Assembly (NCBI GenBank): GCA_018433525.1
Contig: JAHDRA010000078.1
Location: 1-36,821, forward strand
Origin: Paludibacteraceae bacterium
GTDB taxonomy: Bacteria; Bacteroidota; Bacteroidia; Bacteroidales; Paludibacteraceae
Reading direction: 5' to 3'
DNA: 36,821 bases
Shown here one piece after another: positions 17,201-24,544 of the stretch; the stretch's first letter is position 1; every line of letters starts with the position of its first letter. The position numbers and the translations under genes were made by a program. A model generated the notes under the pieces. The model was not told the DNA's origin and ran no database searches. It was given only the letters and a program-made list of their open reading frames with translations.

Positions 17201-18260
17201 AATCTTTAAGTTTTTGAATGAATAATGATTCTTGATCGAATAAAAATTTAACCTCTATCGGCAAGGCAAAAATTTTTGCCTTGAGCGTTTCAGGTAAATA
17301 TTTTTCGTTATAAAGTCGTGCGGCATCTTTTTCCGTAACGATAATAATTTTATTTTCGGACGGAAGGGCGTCCCATTCCTGTCGGATCAATTGGAAGTCA
17401 TTTTTGGAAAATTTGTGATGGTCGGGGAAGGAAACTTCTTTCAAAGTCGAAACATAATCTTTCAGAAAATCCTTCATCGATTGAGGAGAAGCAATGCCGG
17501 TAACCATCAAAACGGCCGGACTTTCTTCCCTCAATTTGCTCAACGACCAATTTTCAGTAGTCAACTCCGGAAAAACCGGCACCGGATCGTGATACCGAAA
17601 AGTAGAAAAAAACACTTGCTGATAAGGCAATGGATGCAGCTCCATTTCAATAATGCGTTTGTCGATGGGTTTGAGGTTTTCCGGGCATTTGGTAACCACT
17701 ATCAGGTTGGCACGATGGCTGCCTTCCTTGCTTTCGCGCAAACTGCCGGCCGGCAGAAAAAAATCGGATGTGTAAAGGTTCGAATAATCGGTGAGCAAAA
17801 CGGAAAAACCCGGAAGCAAATAACGATGTTGAAAGGCATCGTCCAACACGATCAATTGCAAATCGGGAAAAAGTTTCAACAGACGTTTGATGCCCTCTAC
17901 TCTTTTTTCGTCCACTGCCACCTTAACGTTGGGAAATTTTCGGAAAATTTGATAAGGTTCGTCGCCAATGGTAGCGGCAGAAGCATTTTTGTCCGCCAAA
18001 ACAAAACCTTTGGTTTTTCTTTTGTATCCCCTGCTGAGAAAAGCAGTTTTAAATTCATGCTGCAAATGCGACAAAACAAATTCTGCATGTGGCGTTTTTC
18101 CCGTCCCGCCAACAGCCAAATTTCCCAACACAATGGTTGGCACATCGAACCCGACGGAATGAAAAATTTTTTCGTCAAACATCCAGTTTCGAATATCTGC
18201 TACCCATCCGTAAATGAGGGAAAAAGGATATAAGGCAATATGTTTGAGCTCTCTGTTCAA
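17172..18260 (-). CDS. lpxK: Tetraacyldisaccharide 4'-kinase
   Basis: Phosphorylates the 4' position of the lipid A precursor at the inner membrane, the sixth step of lipid A synthesis. The 362-residue protein begins with a membrane-associating segment (LYPFSLIYGWVADIRNW), then the P-loop GGTGKT at 51-56 within VLGNLAVGGTGKTP, a family signature. Other blocks are LSRGYKRKTKGFV, IGDEPYQIF, VLDDAFQHRYLLPG (DDAFQH is the family's second signature) and VTGIASPQ. Its presence shows a Gram-negative outer membrane. It leads the lpxK-punA operon from a near-consensus promoter at 18292-18322. Confidence 0.96.
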   Translation of the reverse strand: MNRELKHIALYPFSLIYGWVADIRNWMFDEKIFHSVGFDVPTIVLGNLAVGGTGKTPHAEFVLSHLQHEFKTAFLSRGYKRKTKGFVLADKNASAATIGDEPYQIFRKFPNVKVAVDEKRVEGIKRLLKLFPDLQLIVLDDAFQHRYLLPGFSVLLTDYSNLYTSDFFLPAGSLRESKEGSHRANLIVVTKCPENLKPIDKRIIEMELHPLPYQQVFFSTFRYHDPVPVFPELTTENWSLSKLREESPAVLMVTGIASPQSMKDFLKDYVSTLKEVSFPDHHKFSKNDFQLIRQEWDALPSENKIIIVTEKDAARLYNEKYLPETLKAKIFALPIEVKFLFDQESLFIQKLKDYVRENSRNR

Positions 18261-18291
18261 ATTGGCAAAATTTTTCTGAAAAAGAAGAGAG

Positions 18292-18322
18292 CAAAGATAC
18301 CATTTTTCTGATTTGAAACAAA
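18292..18322 (-). promoter_or_regulatory. Promoter of lpxK-punA
   Basis: On the minus strand TTTG (18322-18319), exactly 19 bp, then TATCTTTG (18299-18292): an exact match to the Bacteroidetes vegetative consensus, about 32 bases before the lpxK ATG. Confidence 0.8.
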
Positions 18323-18424
18323 CTTAAACCGACAAATCATTGACAGGTAAAAGAAAGGGCAAATAATTAACCACAAAAGCAGCCAGCCTGCAATTTGCCG
18401 GAGCAAGAGAATTTTGATTTGCTT

Positions 18425-18646
18425 TCAGGGAACAGGGTCGTAGCCACTGCCTCCCCAAGGATGACAACGGCTGATGCGCTTCACGGAAAGCCATCCGCCT
18501 TTGAAAACGCCATATTTTTTTATTGCCTCGATGGTATATTGTGAACAGGTGGGTGTGTAACGGCAACTTGGCGGAAAAAGCGGAGAAATGCTGTACCGGT
18601 AAAAATATACCGGCAACAAAACCAACCATCGAAAAAATTTTTTCAT
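18425..18646 (-). CDS. yidD: Membrane protein insertion efficiency factor YidD
   Basis: A 73-residue protein with an amphipathic hydrophobic start ([21 protein letters not shown]) and the family signature [19 protein letters not shown], then [23 protein letters not shown] at the end. The three cysteines C28, C34 and C61 are all present. YidD assists YidC-dependent membrane insertion. Its ATG overlaps the last bases of rnpA (4-bp overlap), the usual rnpA-yidD arrangement. Confidence 0.95.
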   Translation of the reverse strand: MKKFFRWLVLLPVYFYRYSISPLFPPSCRYTPTCSQYTIEAIKKYGVFKGGWLSVKRISRCHPWGGSGYDPVP

Positions 18647-19035
18647 TGCTCAGAAGCTATTTTTTGCAACTGTTCCAAAATCTGTTTCATTTTATCATTC
18701 AGCTCGTGGAAGTTAATTTCCTTGTCAGCGACATAAAGAAATGCAACTTGCATTTGCCGTTGTTCGGATAAAACAACATCGGAAAGTTCGTTTTTGTTCA
18801 AACGATAGGCTTCGCGTATCAGCCGTTTAATGCGGTTGCGATGCACTGCCCTTTTAAACTTTTTTTTGGGAACGGAAATCAGGACTTCTACTCCGGCAGG
18901 ATTTTCAGCAGAGACATAATAAACCGTCCTCAGAGGATAAACCAGAAAAGCTTTTCCTTCGGTGAACAAGCGATCTATTTTTATTTTGCTGTTCAGTCGC
19001 TCCGATTTGGGGAATAAAAATCTTGTTCTCTCCAT
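18643..19035 (-). CDS. rnpA: Ribonuclease P protein component
   Basis: Protein subunit of RNase P, which binds the 5' leader of pre-tRNA. The 130-residue protein has the conserved basic helix [15 protein letters not shown] at 66-80, preceded by [11 protein letters not shown], as in all RnpA proteins. The N-terminal [21 protein letters not shown] is also typical. The acidic and glutamine-rich tail is longer than in Proteobacteria. Here it lies downstream of hemD rather than rpmH, as in other Bacteroidetes. Confidence 0.95.
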   Translation of the reverse strand: MERTRFLFPKSERLNSKIKIDRLFTEGKAFLVYPLRTVYYVSAENPAGVEVLISVPKKKFKRAVHRNRIKRLIREAYRLNKNELSDVVLSEQRQMQVAFLYVADKEINFHELNDKMKQILEQLQKIASEQ

Positions 19036-19044
19036 TTACACAAA

Positions 19045-19099
19045 AAAATATCCCAAAAGTAACGAAAAATAATTCATTTACTTTCGGGATAGATATTTT
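19045..19099 (-). terminator. Hairpin between hemD and rnpA with an embedded -7 box
   Basis: Arms 19045-19062 and 19078-19099 pair with one mismatch and a small bulge; on the minus strand a T-run follows, as expected for a hemD terminator. Its distal arm carries minus-strand TACTTTTG (19061-19054), a TAnnTTTG match that could start rnpA transcription about 20 bases before its ATG. Confidence 0.6.
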
Positions 19100-19113
19100 A
19101 ACAATCTATTGGT

Positions 19114-19887
19114 TTATTTTTCGGCTTTTTTGTTGTTCGCTTCCTTTTTGGCATTTTCTTTCAAAAAGTGTTCGAGAGCCATAGTCATCGACGGCAAATC
19201 CGGCTGCGGGGCTTCGAGATCGAGCCTTAAACCGGCATCACGCACGGCCTGAGCCGTAGTTTTACCAAAACATCCGATTTGAATATCTCCCTGTACAAAA
19301 TCGGGAAAATTTTTAAACAGGGAAGCAACTCCTACTGGACTGAAAAATATTATCATATCGTAATTAAACTCTTTTTCATCAAACTCGTTGCTTACCGTTC
19401 TATACATAACGGCCTTTTCATACTGAATTTTCGCCTCATTGAGAACTGTTATTATTTCTTCGTTCTGAACATCGGAAGTAATCAGGAGATATTTTTCGTC
19501 CGGATGCTTTTTCAAAAGGGGAATCATGTCGGTCATTTTTCCTGTTGGGCTAAAAAAAACCTTACGTTTCCTATATTGAATATAACGTTGCAAATACAAG
19601 GCGACTGTTTCCGAAACACAAAAATACTTCATGTCTTCGGGCACGGTAATACGCATTTCTTCACACAACCTGAAAAAATGGTCAATTCCATGACGTGCAT
19701 TAAAGATAATAGCGGTATGATCGAGTATAGACACACGCTGAGCCCTGAACTCCTTAGCCGAAAGTGGTTCTACCTTAATAAAGGGTTTGAAGTCGATCTT
19801 GACATTATACTTCTGACTGATATCGTAATAAGGCGATTTATCACTCGAAGGCTGTGGTTGTGATACAAGTATTTTTTTTATTTTCAA
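19114..19887 (-). CDS. hemD: Uroporphyrinogen-III synthase
   Basis: Cyclises hydroxymethylbilane to uroporphyrinogen III in tetrapyrrole synthesis. The 257-residue sequence is divergent, as is usual for HemD, but carries the family pattern: an N-terminal KILVSQPQPSSD, AIIFNARHGIDHFFRLCEEM, FCVSETVALYLQRYI, a central LLITSDVQNEEII, then IIFFSPVGVASLFKNF and GCFGKTTAQAVRDAGLRLDLEAPQPDLPSM, the last being the best-conserved block. A lysine-rich tail closes the protein. It follows the DUF4271 gene by 27 bases. Neighbourhood (DUF4271, rnpA, yidD) matches other Bacteroidetes. No other heme gene is in the window. Confidence 0.88.
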   Translation of the reverse strand: MKIKKILVSQPQPSSDKSPYYDISQKYNVKIDFKPFIKVEPLSAKEFRAQRVSILDHTAIIFNARHGIDHFFRLCEEMRITVPEDMKYFCVSETVALYLQRYIQYRKRKVFFSPTGKMTDMIPLLKKHPDEKYLLITSDVQNEEIITVLNEAKIQYEKAVMYRTVSNEFDEKEFNYDMIIFFSPVGVASLFKNFPDFVQGDIQIGCFGKTTAQAVRDAGLRLDLEAPQPDLPSMTMALEHFLKENAKKEANNKKAEK

Positions 19888-19914
19888 CGCTGTAACTTTT
19901 TAATATTGAACGAT

Positions 19915-20757
19915 TTAAATTATCCGCTGATATGTTTTTACAAGTAAAATCAATGGTAAAATTTCTAGGGTGCAAAGGTACAAAAAAATGTAAAAAAAAG
20001 CCGCAAATTTAGTTGAAAAAATCTGAAAAAATTTAATTATAAACGCTATAAAAGCGACAATAAACAAAAAAAGTGCTGCAATACTTGTTAGGGTTGATTT
20101 TTCAGGCAAATAAATTTGAATTGTCAACAAAGGAAACAATATAGTAGCAAAAAGAAAAAACAAACTGAAATAGATTTGCTTAGCCATATTAAAAGTAACT
20201 TTGTCCAAAAAAACATAACCAATCAATTTAATAATAAGCCATTTAAAGAGAAAAAAAACTGTGGTTGCCAAAAAAAATTTAAAACAAGTTATCGGTAAAA
20301 AGGGTTCGGTGGGATAATGCAAAAAAACGGCAGCAAACATGCTCACGACACCTAATGAATAAAGCACCATGAAAAAAGGAATAGTATTATTCAAATCATC
20401 TTTACTGAAAATGTTATTCTCGCTGCTTTTAATGTATGAACGAAATGTGTTTTTAAAAAAAAACGGATAACGCCAAAAAAAGAAAATCAGCAAAAAGAAC
20501 AAACCAAGCAGACACAAAAACACCCATACCTGATTTTCCGGCGTAGATGGAAGTAGAATTCCCTCAAAGCCTTGAAAAGGAAGTTGAACCGGAGAAACAG
20601 TATCAAAATGAATGAGCGAATCGGGGTAGGGAGTATCAACCGCAATTCCCGTAACTTTAAAACCTGCAGATTTTTGAACAATAGCTTTTACATTATCGGT
20701 ATCAACCGATAATGTTGACAAGGTATTTAGTATATGTGTTGTATCGGGTTGAAACAT
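19915..20757 (-). CDS. DUF4271 family integral membrane protein
   Basis: A 280-residue protein with a polar N-terminal region (residues 1-70) and about seven hydrophobic segments after it (VFLCLLGLFFLLIFFF, IPFFMVLYSLGVVSMFAAVFL, FFLATTVFFLFKWLIIKLIGYVFL, IYFSLFFLFATILFPLLTIQIYL, LFLFIVAFIAFIIKFFQIF, AFFYIFLYLCTLEILPLILLVKTY). The ending LCTLEILPLILLVKTYQRII is the recognisable tail of DUF4271, a Bacteroidetes family found upstream of hemD. Function unknown. It is 16 bases downstream of the LOG gene, so the three genes LOG, DUF4271 and hemD are probably one transcript. Confidence 0.85.
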   Translation of the reverse strand: MFQPDTTHILNTLSTLSVDTDNVKAIVQKSAGFKVTGIAVDTPYPDSLIHFDTVSPVQLPFQGFEGILLPSTPENQVWVFLCLLGLFFLLIFFFWRYPFFFKNTFRSYIKSSENNIFSKDDLNNTIPFFMVLYSLGVVSMFAAVFLHYPTEPFLPITCFKFFLATTVFFLFKWLIIKLIGYVFLDKVTFNMAKQIYFSLFFLFATILFPLLTIQIYLPEKSTLTSIAALFLFIVAFIAFIIKFFQIFSTKFAAFFYIFLYLCTLEILPLILLVKTYQRII

Positions 20758-20773
20758 AAAAAATTTTTTAAAG

Positions 20774-21352
20774 TTACATCACAGCCCACTGGCGATTATC
20801 CGAATTCCACAGCAAAGCATTTGTAATGGCTTCGACCACCTGATCAGAACGATCAACAACCTGCCACATAGATTGATGCTCAGGTCGCATAAAATGTTCT
20901 GCTACTGCTTTTTTCAACATCAACAATAATTCGTCAAAATACCCTTCAATATTCAAAATTACTATCGGTTTGGTGAAAATGCCCAGTTTTTTCCAAGTTA
21001 TAATTTCCATCAACTCTTCCATCGTCCCGCAACCACCGGGCAAAGCTACAACCGCATCAGCCATTTGGGCAAGCATAGCTTTCCTTTCATGCATGGTGTC
21101 GACCAATATCAATTCTGACAGGCCATTGTGATTCCATTCTTCTTCACACATGAAACGGGGAATGACACCAATAATTTTTCCTCCCGACTGCAAGGTACTT
21201 TCTGCCAATTGTCCCATCAGTCCTCGCGAACCGCCGCCATAAGCAATTTGATAACCCGCCCCAACCAAATTTTTAGCCAGTTCATCGGTTGCTTCAAAAA
21301 AACTCTTTCTTATCTGCTGGCTTGATGCGCAATAAATGCATACGGTTTTCAT
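20774..21352 (-). CDS. LOG family protein (nucleoside monophosphate phosphoribohydrolase)
   Basis: Cleaves the base from nucleoside 5'-monophosphates; family members include lysine-decarboxylase-like and cytokinin-activating LOG proteins. From the ATG at 21352 (MKTVCIYCASS, the usual start; an in-frame ATG four codons earlier is possible) the protein has 192 residues. The signature PGGCGTMEE is at about 105-113, and the YGGGSRGLMG nucleotide-binding loop precedes it at about 38-47. MHERKAMLAQMADAVVALPGG is the standard lead-in. Short LOG proteins of this type are usually in the TIGR00730 group. The natural substrate here is not predictable. Confidence 0.92.
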   Translation of the reverse strand: MKTVCIYCASSQQIRKSFFEATDELAKNLVGAGYQIAYGGGSRGLMGQLAESTLQSGGKIIGVIPRFMCEEEWNHNGLSELILVDTMHERKAMLAQMADAVVALPGGCGTMEELMEIITWKKLGIFTKPIVILNIEGYFDELLLMLKKAVAEHFMRPEHQSMWQVVDRSDQVVEAITNALLWNSDNRQWAVM

Positions 21353-21450
21353 GTTGTTTATCAAGTCGAATGTTTTTTAAATGAAATTTTCAGAGAGAAA
21401 CATCAATTTTTTTTAAAAAATCTCCTTTTAAGGGAATGACATTTTTTTTG

Positions 21451-21458
21451 CAAAAATA
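21451..21458 (-). promoter_or_regulatory. Predicted -7 element for the LOG-DUF4271-hemD operon
   Basis: Minus-strand TATTTTTG matches TAnnTTTG about 100 bases before the LOG ATG. The -33 region is not a clear match. Confidence 0.4.
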
Positions 21459-21588
21459 CGGTTTTCTTTTCATTTATATGATTGATGAATCACAAATAAA
21501 ATGAAGAGTCAATAGGCAAGTGCGAAATGCTAAGTTCAACATAAAAGTGAGAATTTAACAAAGTCCCAGCATTTTTTCTAATTTCCAG

Positions 21589-21769
21589 CTATTTTCCTTT
21601 GGTTTGCGGTATCCAAAACTTAACAATAACTCCTACCAATAAGATAACTCCAGAATCCGCAATAGAGAAAAAGTTTTAATTTTGTAGGAAAGTCTAATGC
21701 GTAGCAATAGAAAAAAAAGAAGTGTATGAAATTTGGTATCTCCTTTACAAACAAAGAGATAACATCATG
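21589..21769 (-). pseudogene. lspA-like C-terminal relic (frameshifted)
   Basis: The minus strand encodes, in one frame, EIPNFIHFFFFYCYALDFP and, after a frameshift near 21660, FSIADSGVILLVGVIVKF, ending at TAG 21591-21589. This matches the catalytic end of signal peptidase II (VVDFIHF followed by FNIADSAI). The first catalytic Asp is replaced by Asn and the N-terminal two thirds are missing. It is distinct from the intact lspA at 5419. Similar second lspA copies are carried on Bacteroidetes mobile DNA, which fits the adjoining transposase relics. Confidence 0.6.
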
Positions 21770-21795
21770 TGGTGGAATGATTTTTTTTGTAACAA

Positions 21796-22290
21796 ATGGT
21801 GGAAAAACCACGTAGAATCGTTATTGTTCGTCAAAAATTAAAGAAAAGCACTTTCGTCTGTTTGAGGAAAAAGAAATTTACAGAGATTATCGTTATGCTG
21901 CTTGCGTAACCAACATGAAACTTTCAGCGCCCGACATATGAAGAATATACAGAGGAAGAGTTCATGCTGAAAACAGAATAAAGGAATTAAAATAGTACTT
22001 TGGCTTTGACAGTTTTAATCTAAAAAACTTTTTTGCAAGGAAAGCCGTTTTAATTTTTTTAATGATAGCCCATAATCTTATGTCGTGGTTTAGAATGTAC
22101 ATTTTGCAGAAAAAACGCAAAAAACTTTATCTACACACTTAGATACAAAACTTTTGCCATTGGTGCATATTTTGAAAAATCAACAACAAACTGCTTCTCA
22201 AAATCGCTTTAAAAAAAAGGCGAGCATGGTTTTCCGGACTATAGAACAGCTCTTCTGAGTTTGACTTTCCTTTTAAATTGGCTAATGAGT
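21796..22290 (+). pseudogene. IS1380-family transposase relic
   Basis: A chain of fragments in shifting frames matches the C-terminal third of IS1380-type transposases: EKPRRIVIVRQK at 21802, then after a frameshift YRYAACVTNMKLSAPDI, a TGA, RIYRGRVHAENRIKELK, a TAG, YFGFDSFNLKNFF...MIAHNLMSWFRM, a frameshift, LRYKTFAIGAYFEK, a TAA and finally SSEFDFPFKLANE ending at TAA 22288-22290. At least three in-frame stops and three frameshifts show long decay. The N-terminus is missing. It abuts an IS30 relic directly. Confidence 0.8.
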
Positions 22291-22298
22291 AATCTGGG

Positions 22299-22394
22299 TT
22301 GAACAACAGATTAAGAAAAAAATTAAAATTATTGACATCAAATGAATTTTTATTACGAAATTTGTCTAATGCTAAAGTTGCATTAATAAATTGA
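22299..22394 (+). pseudogene. IS30-family transposase C-terminal stub
   Basis: Codes for LNNRLRKKL, TSNEFLLRNL and SNAKVALIN followed by TGA at 22392, the C-terminus of an IS30-type transposase (consensus NNRPRK). It begins about 10 bases after the IS1380 relic. 31 bases at 22335-22365 are identical to 11316-11346. The stub ends 37 bases before the carbonic anhydrase start, so the IS end forms that gene's upstream region. Confidence 0.75.
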
Positions 22395-22431
22395 ATTCAG
22401 TTTGAAATTTCACTTGAAAAATAAAATATAC

Positions 22432-22956
22432 ATGGCACATATTCAATCAGTCAGGGGGATTGACCCAAAAATTGGAAAAAATTGTTTTTTGGCAGAAACG
22501 GCAGTAGTGATTGGCGATGTTACAATGGGAGAAGGTTGTAGCATTTGGTTCAATGCAGTTTTACGTGGCGATGTCAATTCCATTAAAATTGGAAATCATG
22601 TTAATATCCAAGATGGATCGGTTTTGCACACGCTCTATCAAAAATCGATTATTGAAATAGGGGATTATGTTTCAATTGGACATAATGTAACCATTCATGG
22701 GGCAAAAATCAACGATTATGCATTAATAGGAATGGGAGCGGTGGTTTTGGATTATGCTGAAATAGGAGAGGGAGCCATAGTTGCTGCCGGAGCTTTAGTT
22801 TTAAGCAATACTGTTGTTCCTCCTTACACCTTGTGGGCTGGCGTTCCTGCTAAGTTTATAAAAAATGTGGAACCTAAACAGACTAACGAAATCAATCATC
22901 GCATTGCCCAAAATTATTCACTCTATGCCAGCTGGTATCAAGATAAAGATAAATAA
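22432..22956 (+). CDS. Gamma-class carbonic anhydrase-like hexapeptide protein
   Basis: A left-handed beta-helix protein of the CamH/YrdA/PaaY family, 174 residues from the ATG at 22432; an in-frame ATG at 22402 would start within five bases of the IS30 stub and adds a basic peptide not seen in the family. Hexapeptide turns run through the protein (IGDVTMGEGCSIWF, IKIGNHVNIQDGS, IEIGDYVSIGHNV, YALIGMGAVVLD, IGEGAIVAAGAL). Zinc or iron ligands of gamma carbonic anhydrases are present as H66, H84 and H89 (VLHT, GHNVTIHG). The ending VPAKFIKNV is usual. Whether it hydrates CO2 or acts as an acyltransferase-like protein cannot be told from sequence. Confidence 0.9.
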   Translation: MAHIQSVRGIDPKIGKNCFLAETAVVIGDVTMGEGCSIWFNAVLRGDVNSIKIGNHVNIQDGSVLHTLYQKSIIEIGDYVSIGHNVTIHGAKINDYALIGMGAVVLDYAEIGEGAIVAAGALVLSNTVVPPYTLWAGVPAKFIKNVEPKQTNEINHRIAQNYSLYASWYQDKDK

Positions 22957-23216
22957 TAATCTCTCTTGCCATAAAGCTACAAAAAAAATTTCAGCATTTG
23001 GCAACTTTTAAGCTCATCAAAATGCCGTATTAATGTTCAAATAGTTAATAATTTTTCGTTGGAATTTGAAAGATGAGCAAATATCTAAGAATTTAAAGAA
23101 AAAAATTTTTTGAGATATCCATCGAAAGGTGCATCAAACACTAAACTCTTTTTTTCAGATTAACCAACTATCTGCGCTTAAATACATATTTTTACTGGTG
23201 AATCATAATATCACAA

Positions 23217-24008
23217 TCATTTGTTGTAATATTTCATGGCTTCAGGAATAAATTCCTGAAGTTTTTTTATTCGATTTTGATCGGAAGGGTGCGTACTTAA
23301 AAATTCTATGTTGCTGCCAGAAGAAGCAGCAGCCATTCTTTGCCAGAAAGCCACAGATTCTTGAGGATTGTATCCGGCCATAGCCAAAAAAATCAAACCA
23401 AGCCTGTCAGCTTCATATTCCTGTTTTCTTGAATAAGGCAACATCACACCCATTTCTACCCCGATTCCATAAAGGGTATTAATGCCAATCCGTGTAGCTT
23501 CCGATTTATTGGACAACAAAATATTGGTTAATTCGGCTCCGAATTGTGCCAGCATTTGCTGACTGAGACGTTCGTTGCTGTGCTTGGCTATGGCATGTGC
23601 AATTTCGTGTCCCATTACTACAGCCAACCCATCTTCATTTTTTGCTATCGGTAAAATGCCTTCAAATACCACCACTTTTCCTCCCGGCATACAAAAAGCA
23701 TTTTTTGAAGTATCCTTTACCAAATTAAATTCCCAAGAAAGGTTTGCAATTTCAGACGCCAAACCGTTATTTCTCAAATATATTTCAACAGCAGATGCAA
23801 TGTTGCTGCCTATTTTTTTTACTAATGCAGTATTTGTTTTGTCGGATGACAAAGGAGCTGAAGCTATAAATTCTTTATAACTTTGGCTACTCATTGATAA
23901 AATTTCTCTTTCCGGAACAAAATTCAATTGCTTTCTGCCGGTGATGAGAACACTTGAACAGGAAACCAGCAAAAGAGTCAAACAACTTAAAAAAATATAT
24001 TTTCTCAT
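23217..24008 (-). CDS. M48-family metallopeptidase lipoprotein
   Basis: A 263-residue zinc peptidase of the periplasmic LoiP/YcaL/BepA-like M48 group. It has a lipobox (LLVSC, C17), so it is a lipoprotein. The zinc motif is HEIAH at 134-138, followed downstream by EYEADRLGLIFLAMAGYNPQ, the conserved third-ligand region, and by the typical FLSTHPSDQNRIKKLQEFIPEA end. The lead-in NAFCMPGGKVVVFEGIL is also diagnostic. Such proteases degrade misfolded outer-membrane proteins. Transcribed divergently from vanZ-dprA, with 107 bases between the starts. Confidence 0.93.
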   Translation of the reverse strand: MRKYIFLSCLTLLLVSCSSVLITGRKQLNFVPEREILSMSSQSYKEFIASAPLSSDKTNTALVKKIGSNIASAVEIYLRNNGLASEIANLSWEFNLVKDTSKNAFCMPGGKVVVFEGILPIAKNEDGLAVVMGHEIAHAIAKHSNERLSQQMLAQFGAELTNILLSNKSEATRIGINTLYGIGVEMGVMLPYSRKQEYEADRLGLIFLAMAGYNPQESVAFWQRMAAASSGSNIEFLSTHPSDQNRIKKLQEFIPEAMKYYNK

Positions 24009-24054
24009 AATAATGATATTTGAAAAACAAATTTTAATATTTTGAGAACAGGTT

Positions 24055-24072
24055 TTATCTTTGCAAAGATAA
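24055..24072. promoter_or_regulatory. Palindrome with two overlapping divergent -7 boxes
   Basis: TTATCTTTGCAAAGATAA is a perfect 18-bp palindrome. Each strand contains TATCTTTG (TAnnTTTG): plus 24056-24063 facing vanZ (start 53 bases further) and minus 24071-24064 facing the M48 gene (start 56 bases further). No strong -33 element is seen on either side. Confidence 0.55.
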
Positions 24073-24115
24073 TCAAAATTTAATTATTTTTTCTTGATAA
24101 AATTATTTTAGTTGT

Positions 24116-24544
24116 ATGCAACATTTCCAAAAAAAGAAGATATTTTTCGTTAAATATTGGAAATCTTTATTGGTATTGTTTGTAATTTTATATCTGTCGT
24201 TTGCCAGCCCCTCTACCTTTAAGGATATTCCTACATTTCAACACGCCGATAAGGTTGCTCATTTTCTTATGTTTGCCCTATTTACAGGGGTTTTGATAAA
24301 TGATTTTCGACACGATAAAATTGTTTTCACTTCCAAAACCGAATTTCTAATATTGAGTTTGGCATTCCCATTATTCACCGGAGCTATTATTGAATACCTG
24401 CAAGGTTCGGTTTTTCAACCACGCTCAGCAGAATGGCTCGACTTTTTTTCTGATACAATGGGAGTAGTTATCGGATTTCTTTTAATGTCTGCATTGATTC
24501 ATTTTTTGAAAAAAATAAAAAAGATTATCCGAAAAGATGGATGA
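24116..24544 (+). CDS. VanZ-family membrane protein
   Basis: A 142-residue integral membrane protein with four hydrophobic segments (LLVLFVILYLSFA, VAHFLMFALFTGVLI, FLILSLAFPLFTGAIIEYLQ, MGVVIGFLLMSALIHFL). The family pattern is clear: DKVAHFLMFALF after segment 1, then EYLQGSVFQPRSAEWLDFFSDTMGVVIG, which matches the VanZ-like signature (E-LQ ... R--D--D---N--G). The named VanZ gives teicoplanin resistance in enterococci, but in Bacteroidetes this family is a chromosomal housekeeping gene of unknown role. It overlaps dprA by 8 bases. Confidence 0.85.
   Translation: MQHFQKKKIFFVKYWKSLLVLFVILYLSFASPSTFKDIPTFQHADKVAHFLMFALFTGVLINDFRHDKIVFTSKTEFLILSLAFPLFTGAIIEYLQGSVFQPRSAEWLDFFSDTMGVVIGFLLMSALIHFLKKIKKIIRKDG

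Noticed and set aside
18324..18629. 101-codon minus-strand frame overlapping yidD
   Set aside because: It is the out-of-frame shadow of yidD, whose signature and cysteines are intact.
21620..21811. 63-codon minus-strand frame as an intact small membrane protein
   Set aside because: Its second half belongs to an lspA-like catalytic region that continues in another frame, so it is a pseudogene fragment.
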